Positions 1 through 6,015 are shown, counted from the first letter of the stretch. The stretch is 7,637 bases of DNA from Gammaproteobacteria bacterium (GCA_003162555.1 PMNQ01000083.1:1-7637), one strand, 5' to 3'. Program-made: numbers and translations. The notes: generated by a model not told the origin, from the letters alone.

Positions 1-1308
1 CAGTTCGGCACCAACTGGGCCTACTACTCGCACTATGTGGGCGACATCTTTGGCGTGCCGCTGGCGATCGAAGGCCTGATGGCTTTCTTCCTGGAGGCAA
101 CCTTCATCGGTCTGTTCTTCTTTGGCTGGGACCGACTCTCGCGGATCCAGCACCTGGCCGTCGCCTGGCTGGTGGCGATCGGCAGCAATCTTTCAGCGCT
201 CTGGATCCTCATCGCCAATGGCTGGATGCAGAACCCGGTGGGTGCACACTTCAATCCGGACACCATGCGGATGGAGTTGACCTCAATTGGCGACGTGATC
301 TTCAACCCGGTGGCTCAGGCGAAATTCGTGCATACGGTGAGCGCTGGCTACGTGACCGGCGCCATGTTCGTGCTGTCGATCAGCGCCTGGTTCATCCTCA
401 AGGGGCGTCACCTTGAGTTCGCGCGCCGCTCGGCTACGGTGGCCGTGAGTTTTGGACTGGCCGCGGCGCTCTCGGTGGTGGTACTGGGCGATGAGAGTGG
501 CTATACGGCCAACCAGCACCAGAAGATGAAGATCGCAGCCATCGAGGGCATGTGGCACACGGAGCCCGCGCCCGCGTCGTTTGAGGTATTCGGCGTGCCC
601 GACGCGAAGCACCATACAACGCACGACGAAGTCAAAGTGCCGTGGGTGCTGGGGCTCATTGTCACGCGCTCGACTGACAAGGAAGTCCCGGGCATCTATG
701 AACTGGTGGCGGCAGCACGAGCACGGATCGTTGCAGGCATTCCCGCCTACACGGCGCTGCGCGCATTGCGGGCCGATCCGCACGATGCGGCGGCGCGCGC
801 CACGCTCGATTCCCACGCGAGCGATCTTGGCTATGCCTTGCTGCTGCGCAGATACGTTGCGGATCCGGCCACGGCCACGCCAGCCCAGATCGACCAGGCG
901 GCCTGGGACACGGTGCCCTCTGTGGGCTGGCTATTCTGGTCGTTCCGGCTGATGGTCGCGATGGGCTTCTTCTTCATTGTATTGTTCGTCTGGGGATTCT
1001 GGCTGGCGGCAAAGCGTCGCTACGACAACCAGCGCGGATTTCTGCGGCTTGCGCTCTGGAGCCTGCCGTTGCCGTGGCTCGCCGCGGAGCTCGGCTGGAT
1101 CGTGGCCGAGCACGGGCGCCAGCCCTGGGCCATTGAGGGCGTCCTGCCGACATTCCTGGCCGTCTCGCCAATCCCGGCTTCAAGCGTTGCCACAAGTCTC
1201 GCTGGCTTCGTGATTTTCTACACGACGCTGGCGGTCGTGGACGTGATGCTGCTGCGCAAGTACATCCGTCTGGGTCCCGGCACCTCTGGCGCTGCGACGG
1301 GGCACTGA
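1..1308 (+). CDS. cydA: Cytochrome bd ubiquinol oxidase subunit I (5'-truncated by window edge)
   Basis: This is the haem-bearing subunit of cytochrome bd oxidase, an inner-membrane quinol:O2 oxidoreductase with high oxygen affinity. The frame is open from base 1 and gives 435 residues; the first residues (QFGTNW) align with about residue 76 of E. coli CydA, so roughly 75 N-terminal residues, including the haem b595 ligand His19, lie outside. With no gap against E. coli, as I recall that sequence, the window shows E24 and E32 (E99/E107), H111 and M318 (haem b558 ligands H186/M393), R316 (R391), the Q-loop quinol residues K177 and E182 (K252/E257) and E370 (E445), followed by the GRQPW motif. 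The ungapped match through the Q-loop means the long-loop, E. coli-type subfamily rather than the short-loop CIO type. It is followed after 11 bp by cydB. The apparent GTG at 37 is an internal valine, not a start. Promoter and regulation are outside the window. Confidence 0.97.
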   Translation, partial: QFGTNWAYYSHYVGDIFGVPLAIEGLMAFFLEATFIGLFFFGWDRLSRIQHLAVAWLVAIGSNLSALWILIANGWMQNPVGAHFNPDTMRMELTSIGDVIFNPVAQAKFVHTVSAGYVTGAMFVLSISAWFILKGRHLEFARRSATVAVSFGLAAALSVVVLGDESGYTANQHQKMKIAAIEGMWHTEPAPASFEVFGVPDAKHHTTHDEVKVPWVLGLIVTRSTDKEVPGIYELVAAARARIVAGIPAYTALRALRADPHDAAARATLDSHASDLGYALLLRRYVADPATATPAQIDQAAWDTVPSVGWLFWSFRLMVAMGFFFIVLFVWGFWLAAKRRYDNQRGFLRLALWSLPLPWLAAELGWIVAEHGRQPWAIEGVLPTFLAVSPIPASSVATSLAGFVIFYTTLAVVDVMLLRKYIRLGPGTSGAATGH

Positions 1309-1319
1309 AGGAGTCCACC

Positions 1320-2462
1320 ATGCCGCTCGACTATGCAACTCTCAAAGTGATCTGGTGGCTGCTGCTGGGTGTGCTGCTGGCGGGCTTCGCCATCATGGAT
1401 GGCTTTGACCTGGGCGCTGCAATCATGCTGCCGTTCGTCGGCCGCACCGATAGCGAGCGTCGCGTGGCCATCAACACCGTGGGTCCGGTGTGGGAGGGAA
1501 ACCAGGTGTGGCTGATCCTGGGCGGCGGGGCGATCTTTGCGGCCTGGCCGGCTCTGTATGCCGCGAGCTTCTCGGGCTTTTATCTCGCCATGTTGCTGGT
1601 GCTGGCTGCGCTGATCCTGCGGCCCGTGGGCTTCAAGTTTCGCAGCAAGATGCCGGGCGCGACCTGGCGCAGCACCTGGGATTGGCTGTTGTTTGTCGGC
1701 GGACTGGTTCCGTCCCTTGTGTTTGGCGTCGCGATGGGCAATCTGCTGGAAGGCGTACGCTTCGGATTCGACAGCGAGCTGCGCGCCCACTTTGATTTCG
1801 GTCTTCTGGATTTGCTGAACCCGTTTGCGCTGCTGTGCGGTCTGGTGTCGGTGGCCATGCTTGCCACGCACGGTGCGCGCTATCTCGCACTCAAGGCCGA
1901 TGGCCTGGTGGCAGTTCGGGCGGCACGCTACGGCCGCTGGACGGCATTGGCATGGCTGGTGTTGTTTGCGATGGCCGGTGTGTGGCTTGCCCGCAGCAGT
2001 TTCGGCTTCCGAATCGTATCGGGCGCATTGACCGGGGCCGCCGCCGATCCCCTGGCCAAAACCGTGCTGGCGATGCCTGGTGCGTGGCTGGACAACTACG
2101 CTCGCTGGCCACTGACTCGCGTGCTGCCGGCGCTGGGGCTCGTGGCGCCGCTGGCCCTCGTCTTGCTGGCCCGTTCACGCAGCCACATGACGTTGTTCCT
2201 CTGCAGTGCCGCGGGCATAGCCGGGGTCGTGGGTACCATGGGCGTGAGTCTGTTCCCGTTCCTGATGCCCTCGTCCTCGGAGCCCGGCAGCAGTCTCACC
2301 GTGTGGGACGCCTCGAGTAGCCAGCGGACGCTGTGGATCATGCTGCTGGCCACGGCGGTATTCCTTCCCATCGTGCTCGCCTACACCGCGTGGGTGTATC
2401 ACGTGCTGCGCGGGCGTGTGACCGTGGCGCACGTAGACGCCAATCCTGATACGACTTACTGA
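1320..2462 (+). CDS. cydB: Cytochrome bd ubiquinol oxidase subunit II
   Basis: CydB is the second integral-membrane subunit of cytochrome bd oxidase and pairs with CydA. The 380-residue product is close to the E. coli length (379) and shares its landmarks: the N-terminal IWWLLLGVLLAGFAIMDGFD segment, the GNQVWLILGGGAIFAAWP block, FSGFY, RPVGF, GNLLEGV, and near the C-terminus FPFLMPSSS with the WDASSSQ motif. The E. coli WDGNQVW motif reads WEGNQVW here (Asp58 to Glu), a conservative change that I recall in other proteobacterial CydBs. Several hydrophobic segments fit the usual multi-helix topology. ATG at 1320 is preceded by AAGGAG (1308-1313) at a good distance, and the gene starts 11 bp after cydA, so the two are cotranscribed. 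It is followed after 15 bp by cydX. Confidence 0.97.
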   Translation: MPLDYATLKVIWWLLLGVLLAGFAIMDGFDLGAAIMLPFVGRTDSERRVAINTVGPVWEGNQVWLILGGGAIFAAWPALYAASFSGFYLAMLLVLAALILRPVGFKFRSKMPGATWRSTWDWLLFVGGLVPSLVFGVAMGNLLEGVRFGFDSELRAHFDFGLLDLLNPFALLCGLVSVAMLATHGARYLALKADGLVAVRAARYGRWTALAWLVLFAMAGVWLARSSFGFRIVSGALTGAAADPLAKTVLAMPGAWLDNYARWPLTRVLPALGLVAPLALVLLARSRSHMTLFLCSAAGIAGVVGTMGVSLFPFLMPSSSEPGSSLTVWDASSSQRTLWIMLLATAVFLPIVLAYTAWVYHVLRGRVTVAHVDANPDTTY

Positions 2463-2477
2463 AGCGAGGGCATTGCA

Positions 2478-2609
2478 ATGTGGTACTTCAGCTGGATACT
2501 GGGATTGGGGCTCGCCAGCTCCTTTGCGATCCTGAACGCCATGTGGTTTGAACTGGATTCCGATCGACAGGCGCGCGAGCGACCGGCTGATACTCAAAAT
2601 ATTTCCTAG
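2478..2609 (+). CDS. cydX: Cytochrome bd oxidase small subunit CydX
   Basis: CydX is a single-helix accessory subunit that binds CydA and stabilises the haems of cytochrome bd. This 43-residue ORF begins MWYFSWILGLGLASSFAILN, which matches the family signature (MWYF-WILG followed by a hydrophobic helix to about residue 24), then a charged, hydrophilic tail (ELDSDRQARERPADTQNIS) on the other membrane face. It starts 15 bp after the cydB stop, with GAGGG at 2466-2470 as ribosome binding site 7 bp before the ATG. Position, length and N-terminus all agree with the cydABX operon arrangement. Its TAG stop (2607-2609) lies in a CTAG shared with the stop codon of the convergent methyltransferase gene. 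The small size makes it easy to miss in automatic annotation. Confidence 0.95.
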   Translation: MWYFSWILGLGLASSFAILNAMWFELDSDRQARERPADTQNIS

Positions 2610-3253
2610 GCTCTAGCGGGGAGTGCGCGCCAGACGGTGGCGAGCCAGGGTTGCTGGTCGCGGGGAAGATCCGTCGGACGGTAGTAGTGTTCGAGCTCCT
2701 CGAAGCGCGCGGCGCTGAGATAGCGGCGCCAGCCGTCCAGGTCGTGGTAGACCCCGTAGCGATCTGCGTTCCAGCCTTCCTCGTTATTGCCCCTGGGATT
2801 GGAACTGAACAGCACACCACGAGGCTTGAGTGTGGCGTGCAGTTGACGGAGGACTCCGGGCAGGGCGGAGCTCGGGACATGAAAGAGTGAAGCGTTGGCA
2901 AAGAGCCCATCGAAGTGGTGGTCCGGCAGGTTCAGCTGCAGGAAATCCTGCTGCCAGACTTCGCAAGACGTACTGTCGCGAGCCATGGCGGCGAATTGTG
3001 CCGAGCCCTCAAGGCCAATGGCGATGTGACCCAGGCTCGTGAAGGTCTTGAGGTCGCGTCCGGGGCCGCAGCCGATGTCCAGAATCCGGAAGGGCGGGTT
3101 TCCCTCAATGTGTCGCAGGAGAGCCGCGATGTTCTGGCTGACATCGTGCCCTTCGGTGCCGGCGCGGAAGCGCTCAGCGTGCCTTTCGTAGTAGGCGAGG
3201 GTCCGCGCAGCGATGTCTTTCGGGTCTGTGGGGTCCTGGGCCATGGGGTTCAT
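2606..3253 (-). CDS. Class I SAM-dependent methyltransferase, substrate unknown
   Basis: The product (215 residues from the chosen start) is a Rossmann-fold, SAM-dependent methyltransferase of the Methyltransf_11/25 type, probably cytoplasmic. Motif I is ILDIGCGPGRD at residues 57-67 (glycine-rich SAM loop), the acidic residue after strand 2 is E82 in GLEGS, the QQDF segment near 101-104 fits motif III, and FDGLFANASLFHV (114-126) is the motif IV/post-motif region, followed by LHATLKPRGVLF. The C-terminal part (RYGVYHDLDGWRRYL...LEHYYRP) is typical of a family I recall in beta- and gammaproteobacteria, but its substrate is unknown to me. The frame is open back to an ATG at 3352, but that start would overlap the divergent gene at 3329, and conserved sequence begins only around the ATG pair at 3253/3244. 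Neither has a strong Shine-Dalgarno, so the start is uncertain by about three codons. It ends tail to tail with cydX. Confidence 0.85.
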   Translation of the reverse strand: MNPMAQDPTDPKDIAARTLAYYERHAERFRAGTEGHDVSQNIAALLRHIEGNPPFRILDIGCGPGRDLKTFTSLGHIAIGLEGSAQFAAMARDSTSCEVWQQDFLQLNLPDHHFDGLFANASLFHVPSSALPGVLRQLHATLKPRGVLFSSNPRGNNEEGWNADRYGVYHDLDGWRRYLSAARFEELEHYYRPTDLPRDQQPWLATVWRALPARA

Positions 3254-3328
3254 CGTAGGCGAATCCGGGAAGCGTGGGCGTAGTACCCTGTGGGCTGCAA
3301 AACCGATCAATCTGATTGAGGAACGCGC

Positions 3329-3841
3329 ATGAGCAAAGCGATGTACACCCACTCCGTCCCTGTATTCAAACAGATGCTGACTGCCCTGAAAGCGATTCTG
3401 GCGCAGGCCGATGCGCAGGCGGCTGCCAAGTCCATGGACCCTGACGCCTACTTGCAGGCACGGCTGTATCCGGACATGTTTCCGCTCGTCAAACAGGTGC
3501 AGATTGCTGCGGATTTTGCGCGTGGGGTGTCGGCGCGGCTGGCGGGCGTTGAGGTGCCCAGCTACGAAGGGAAAGAGAGGAGCTTTGCCGATCTTGACGG
3601 ACTGTTGACACGAACGTTGGCGTTCCTGGATGGCGTCCCGGCGTCAGGATTTGAAGGGAGCGAAGCGAAGGAAATCGTGCTGCGGCCCGGCACGCCAAAG
3701 GAAAAGAAAATGACTGGCGAGGCGTATCTCGCGAGCTACGGCCTGCCGCAGTTCTTCTTTCATGTCACTATCGCGTACGCCATTTTGCGCCACAACGGAA
3801 TGGCGATCGGGAAGCGGGACTATATTGGGCCGAATCCATAG
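3329..3841 (+). CDS. DUF1993 family protein
   Basis: The 170-residue product belongs to the DUF1993 family (PF09351), which I recall as a predicted helical, DinB-like bundle of unknown function. Recognisable features are the N-terminal YTHSVPVFKQML, the LYPDMFPL motif around 46-53 with a following helix rich in Ala, Phe and Arg, the central PSYEGKE turn, and the strongly conserved C-terminal part, ASYGLPQFFFHVTIAYAILRHNG (135-157), then GKRDY. H8, H145 and H155 are candidates for a metal site by analogy with DinB-like folds; this is inference. There is no signal peptide, so it is probably cytosolic. The start has GAGGA at 3318-3322, 6 bp before ATG. It diverges from the methyltransferase across 75 bp and is followed after 56 bp by a small secreted-protein gene that may share its transcript. 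Confidence 0.88.
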   Translation: MSKAMYTHSVPVFKQMLTALKAILAQADAQAAAKSMDPDAYLQARLYPDMFPLVKQVQIAADFARGVSARLAGVEVPSYEGKERSFADLDGLLTRTLAFLDGVPASGFEGSEAKEIVLRPGTPKEKKMTGEAYLASYGLPQFFFHVTIAYAILRHNGMAIGKRDYIGPNP

Positions 3842-3897
3842 AGACCGAATGACCCGAACGCCGTGCTTGTTCCGCACACAACAAAATTGGGGGCTCC

Positions 3898-4185
3898 ATG
3901 CTTGGGTCATTCTTCTTAACGGCATCACTGACTGGTCTGGTGCTGGTCTCTGATAGCGGCAATGGCTTGGCTACGGGAGGACCCGAGAAAGGCTTTACCG
4001 GCCACTATCACGTTCGCTACTACGATGAGCAGGGGAAGTTTTCGGATGAATATGACCTGGTCATCAATAAGGCAGGGGCCTTCTATAACGCGTCGTGGAT
4101 CACCAACGGCAAGGTCAGTGCAGGTGGCGTTGGTATGGAAGTCGAAGGCGGCTTGGCGATCGGATGGCGCAGAATCGCCGACTAA
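3898..4185 (+). CDS. Small hypothetical exported protein
   Basis: This is a 95-residue protein of unknown function. The first 20 or so residues (MLGSFFLTASLTGLVLVSDS) form a hydrophobic stretch that could be a signal peptide or anchor, although no basic residue precedes it. The rest looks like a small beta-rich domain: alternating GHYHVRYYDEQGKFSDEYDLVI, a Gly-Ala-aromatic turn, SWITNGKVSAGGVGMEV, and a terminal GGLAIGWRRIAD. This repeating pattern resembles small periplasmic beta-barrel-like proteins, but I cannot name the family. The start is the only ATG that fits: the frame is closed by a stop at 3850, and a G-run at 3889-3893 is the only, rather close, ribosome-binding candidate. It follows the DUF1993 gene by 56 bp. 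A frameshift at the 3' end was considered, but the frames after the stop add no related sequence. Confidence 0.6.
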   Translation: MLGSFFLTASLTGLVLVSDSGNGLATGGPEKGFTGHYHVRYYDEQGKFSDEYDLVINKAGAFYNASWITNGKVSAGGVGMEVEGGLAIGWRRIAD

Positions 4186-4278
4186 CTGGCACGCGAAAGC
4201 TGCTGCTCTTTTGCTCAACCCGGGAGCGGCCCTTCGTGACCAACGCGTCCTGACCGTGAAACAGATGCGAAGTGAGGA

Positions 4279-4305
4279 GGGCACCCAGCCCGCTGCCGGG
4301 TGCCC
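4279..4305. terminator. Possible bidirectional terminator hairpin between convergent genes
   Basis: A perfect 8-bp inverted repeat, GGGCACCC (4279-4286) and GGGTGCCC (4298-4305), encloses an 11-nt loop. It lies in the 134-bp gap between the plus-strand gene ending at 4185 and the minus-strand gene ending at 4320, where a shared terminator would be expected. No T-run follows on either strand (on the minus strand only a C/T-rich stretch), so intrinsic termination is not certain. The rest of the gap shows no coding feature. Confidence 0.4.
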
Positions 4306-4319
4306 GCATGAGTCGAGCC

Positions 4320-4811
4320 CTAGGGAAGCTTGTACTCACCGCTCCAGTCAGACCAGCCCGCGCCCGTGTCACCGATGAAGTTGCCCTGAAACGTTTGCTC
4401 GCCGCTGATACCTTTGTATTTGCCGGTGCCTCCGACAAAACTTTCAGTGCCTGGACAAGTGGGCATCGCACCCGCGCATTTCCACTCGACGAAGACCTGG
4501 TCGCCATCCGCGTCCGTGACCACGCACGTCCCGTTCGCGCTGGCATGTCCTTTATTGACGTCGTTAAAGAGAGTGCAATCGACTCGGGCTTTATGCAGGA
4601 AGCCTTTGCCCTCGTTATTGAACATGACCCCGGGCACCATGCCTGCATAGACCACCCTGTCTGGTCCCAGCTTCTGTACTTGCCCGGTGAAGGTCCAGCC
4701 GTAGTGGCCGGAGTATTTTCCGCTCTTGGGCAGGTCGGCCGCGGAGACCAGTAGACTCAGACACATCGCGGCGACTGCCAATGCGCACACGCTGGAAATA
4801 TTGCGATTCAT
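4320..4811 (-). CDS. Hypothetical periplasmic/secreted protein with four conserved-looking cysteines
   Basis: The 163-residue product carries a clear Sec signal peptide: MNRN, a hydrophobic core to about residue 22, and a likely cleavage near VSAA (22-25). The mature part of about 138 residues begins DLPKSGKYSGHYGWTFTG and ends with GGTGKYKGISGEQTFQGNF, then WSDWSGEYKLP, a Gly/aromatic beta-strand pattern. The GGTGKYKG signature recalls allene-oxide-cyclase/dirigent-like small barrels, but this is only a resemblance. I recall similar uncharacterised proteins, with an identical GEYKLP end, in rhizobial genomes. Mature cysteines at 79, 96, 112 and 119 could form two disulfides in the periplasm. 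ATG at 4811 is preceded on the minus strand by GAAGGG about 7 bp away. It is divergent from the gene at 5015 and converges on 3898-4185. No function can be assigned. Confidence 0.8.
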   Translation of the reverse strand: MNRNISSVCALAVAAMCLSLLVSAADLPKSGKYSGHYGWTFTGQVQKLGPDRVVYAGMVPGVMFNNEGKGFLHKARVDCTLFNDVNKGHASANGTCVVTDADGDQVFVEWKCAGAMPTCPGTESFVGGTGKYKGISGEQTFQGNFIGDTGAGWSDWSGEYKLP

Positions 4812-4905
4812 AGTGGGCCCTTCTGGTTAGTAGTTATCTGGACACGCCGACGGTCCAATCCTACGCCGAATGGGCGGAGCGAAGCGCGCTCTATTGATCG
4901 CCCAA

Positions 4906-4928
4906 AGGTCGCTGCGAGGATGCGACCT
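4906..4928. promoter_or_regulatory. 7-bp inverted repeat in divergent intergenic region
   Basis: AGGTCGC (4906-4912) and GCGACCT (4922-4928) are perfect inverted half-sites separated by 9 bp, centred about 98 bp upstream of the plus-strand start at 5015 and about 106 bp upstream of the minus-strand start at 4811. The geometry suits either a dimeric regulator site or a small hairpin. No particular regulator is recognised, and a repeat of this size can occur by chance. Confidence 0.3.
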
Positions 4929-4945
4929 CGACCGGCGCTTGTAGG

Positions 4946-4957
4946 CGCTGATCAGCG
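4946..4957. promoter_or_regulatory. Perfect 12-bp palindrome, possible operator in a weak promoter
   Basis: CGCTGATCAGCG is a perfect palindrome 57 bp upstream of the ATG at 5015. It falls inside the 17-bp spacer between a poor -35-like TTGTAG (4939-4944, 3 of 6 matches to TTGACA) and a -10-like CATAGT (4962-4967, 4 of 6 to TATAAT) on the plus strand. That location would suit an operator, but the promoter match is weak and about two 12-bp palindromes are expected by chance in a window of this size. Confidence 0.28.
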
Positions 4958-5014
4958 GGCGCATAGTCCCCGATCGACTATCGAAATGACCAAAACAATC
5001 AGCGGAGATCAATC

Positions 5015-5476
5015 ATGAGAAAAATGGTGACAATGGCTCTACTCGGCACATTGTTCCTGGGCACGAGCGCGTTCGCGGCCGATGCCGTCGCCGGGACCTG
5101 GAAGCTCAACGTTGCAATGTCCAAGTTCAGCGGCACGGCCCCGAAGAGCGGCACGCGCGTGTACATGGAGGCTGCGGATGGCATGGCTCTCGATCAGAAG
5201 ATGGTCGGCGCCGACGGCAAGGAAAGGGCCATGCATGTGAAATACACGTACGACGGCAAGGACTATCCAGCCACCGGCAATCCCGACGCCGACACAGTTG
5301 CCGCCACGGTGGTCGACGCTCACACCGCCAATTTCACACTCAAGATGGGCGGGAAAGTGGCCGGAACCGTGCAGCGGGTTGTATCGGCGGACGGCAAGAC
5401 GCTGACCGTCCACAACAAGGGTACGCACCCCGACGGCAAGGCGTACGACGATACGCTGGTCTTTGACAGGCAATAA
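5015..5476 (+). CDS. Hypothetical periplasmic protein, lipocalin-like beta pattern
   Basis: The 153-residue product has a Sec signal peptide (MRKMVTMALLGTLFLGTSAFA, cleavage probably after residue 21, AFA/AD) and a mature domain of about 132 residues. The sequence AGTWKLNVAMSKFSGTAPKS near the mature N-terminus, KYTYDGKDYPATGNPDADT in the middle, and RVVSADGKTLTVHNKGT then DDTLVFDRQ at the end match a widespread family of small uncharacterised exported proteins. The alternating strands and Asp-Gly turns suggest a lipocalin-like barrel; ligand and role are unknown. There is no cysteine. ATG at 5015 has GGAG at 5004-5007, 7 bp upstream, which favours it over the in-frame ATG three codons downstream. 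It is divergent from the gene at 4320-4811, with which it shares a 203-bp control region, and is followed by a large hairpin. Confidence 0.82.
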   Translation: MRKMVTMALLGTLFLGTSAFAADAVAGTWKLNVAMSKFSGTAPKSGTRVYMEAADGMALDQKMVGADGKERAMHVKYTYDGKDYPATGNPDADTVAATVVDAHTANFTLKMGGKVAGTVQRVVSADGKTLTVHNKGTHPDGKAYDDTLVFDRQ

Positions 5477-5503
5477 GCAATAACCAGAGCAAATTGGACT
5501 TGC

Positions 5504-5548
5504 GCGGGGACATCAGCAGGCGCCTCAAAAAGCGGCCTGCTTCCCCGC
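5504..5548 (+). terminator. Strong two-part hairpin after the 5015-5476 gene
   Basis: The outer stem GCGGGGA (5504-5510) pairs with TCCCCGC (5542-5548), and the inner stem AGCAGGC (5515-5521) pairs with GCCTGCT (5535-5541). All 14 bp are perfect, interrupted only by a CATC bulge on the left arm. The loop is 13 nt and A-rich. It begins 27 bp after the stop at 5476 and ends 11 bp before the ATG at 5560. No T-run follows, so it may be a Rho-independent-like terminator without a tail, a 3'-end stabiliser, or a structured leader of the next gene. Confidence 0.55.
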
Positions 5549-5559
5549 ACAAGCCGCTC

Positions 5560-5850
5560 ATGTCTGATGCGGCCCCAGGTGATGCGCGGAGCATTGATGT
5601 CAAGTACGGCCTTGAACCAGTGCTCGATCTCGGTTCACCGGTGGATGACGGCGGCGCCTCAAACAGTCTGCAATCCCATACGGTGCAGTGCCCGTACTGC
5701 GGGGAGAGCTTCGACGCTCAACTCGACCTCACTGCCGGCTCCGCATCCTATGTCGAGGACTGCCAGATCTGCTGCCAACCGATCGAGTTCAACCTCGAAG
5801 TCGACAGTGCTGGCGACTTTGCGGGGCTTTCGACATTGCGCGGTGACTGA
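5560..5850 (+). CDS. CPXCG-motif cysteine-rich protein
   Basis: The C-terminal 55 residues match the small CPXCG cysteine-rich family (Cys_rich_CPXG, PF14255): VQCPYCGESFD with C44 and C47, then YVEDCQICCQPIEF with C68, C71 and C72, and an acidic LEVDSAGDFAGL tail. The two CxxC-type pairs suggest a bound zinc ion; the cellular role of the family is unknown to me. Family members are usually about 60-90 residues and start just before VQCPYCG, whereas this frame extends about 43 residues further without recognisable similarity. ATG at 5560 is the first ATG in frame but lacks a Shine-Dalgarno. A TTG at 5494 would put the hairpin at 5504-5548 inside the coding region and is unlikely. GTG at 5620 or 5641 is also possible. 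The 3' end is convergent with the minus-strand operon. The domain call is firm; the start is not. Confidence 0.8.
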   Translation: MSDAAPGDARSIDVKYGLEPVLDLGSPVDDGGASNSLQSHTVQCPYCGESFDAQLDLTAGSASYVEDCQICCQPIEFNLEVDSAGDFAGLSTLRGD

Positions 5851-5888
5851 GGTCGGGCGTTCGCTTTCCTGACGGTTGGGGCTTGCCT

Positions 5889-6010
5889 TCAACCCTGGCG
5901 CGCCGCTTCGATGGCAGCGATGTCGATCTTCTTCATCTCCATCATCGCCTCGAACGCGCCGCCTCCAGGTCGGAGCCGTCGTACCACAATCAGATCGTGT
6001 TCTTGCTCAT
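5889..6010 (-). pseudogene. Remnant of a PhnB-like VOC-family gene with internal deletion and nonsense codon
   Basis: Starting 5 bp after the stop of the aldo/keto reductase, the minus strand reads MSKNTI-stop-LWYDGSDLEAAR. This is the N-terminus of PhnB/3-demethylubiquinone-9 3-methyltransferase-like VOC proteins (usual MSKNTICLWYDG), with the expected Cys codon changed to TGA. About 50 bp further on, in another frame, it reads AFEAMMEMKKIDIAAIEAAR then QG-stop, the usual C-terminus of the same family. The 110-120 residues between them, carrying the metal- and substrate-binding core, are missing. The junction lies near 5950-5960 in a GCGGCGCGTTCGAG stretch that could fit both the Ala-Ala-Arg-Phe and the Arg-Ala-Phe-Glu coding sequence, consistent with deletion between short repeats. 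No product is expected. It was probably the third gene of the transporter-reductase operon. The family comparison is from memory. Confidence 0.8.
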
Positions 6011-6015
6011 CGTCA

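Noticed and set aside
283..816. 177-residue minus-strand open frame opposite cydA
   Set aside because: It is fully antisense to catalytic parts of cydA, with an Arg/His-rich shadow composition.
1218..1871. Long open frame on the minus strand opposite cydA/cydB
   Set aside because: It lies antisense to strongly conserved cydA and cydB codons, its product is Gln/Arg/His-rich low-complexity sequence without a recognisable domain, and such frames are common opposite GC-rich genes.
1..2609. Cyanide-insensitive (CIO) type bd oxidase
   Set aside because: The Q-loop aligns without gaps to the long E. coli loop, including K252/E257 equivalents, and a CydX follows, so it is the CydAB type.
3307..3319. 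Small inverted repeat TCAAT-CTG-ATTGA next to the DUF1993 ribosome binding site
   Set aside because: With only 5 bp per arm it is expected by chance many times in a window of this length, and no other evidence supports it.
3254..3352. N-terminal extension of the methyltransferase to an ATG at 3352
   Set aside because: The added 33 residues are Arg-rich with no domain similarity, and the start would overlap the divergent DUF1993 gene, which has a good ribosome binding site.
4272..4754. 160-residue open frame on the plus strand opposite the gene at 4320-4811
   Set aside because: The minus-strand frame has a signal peptide, a ribosome binding site and recognisable family sequence. The plus-strand frame has none of these and starts inside the hairpin region.
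5494..5559. TTG start extending the CPXCG protein to 118 residues
   Set aside because: It has no ribosome binding site, and the added region is the two-part hairpin, which looks like non-coding structure.
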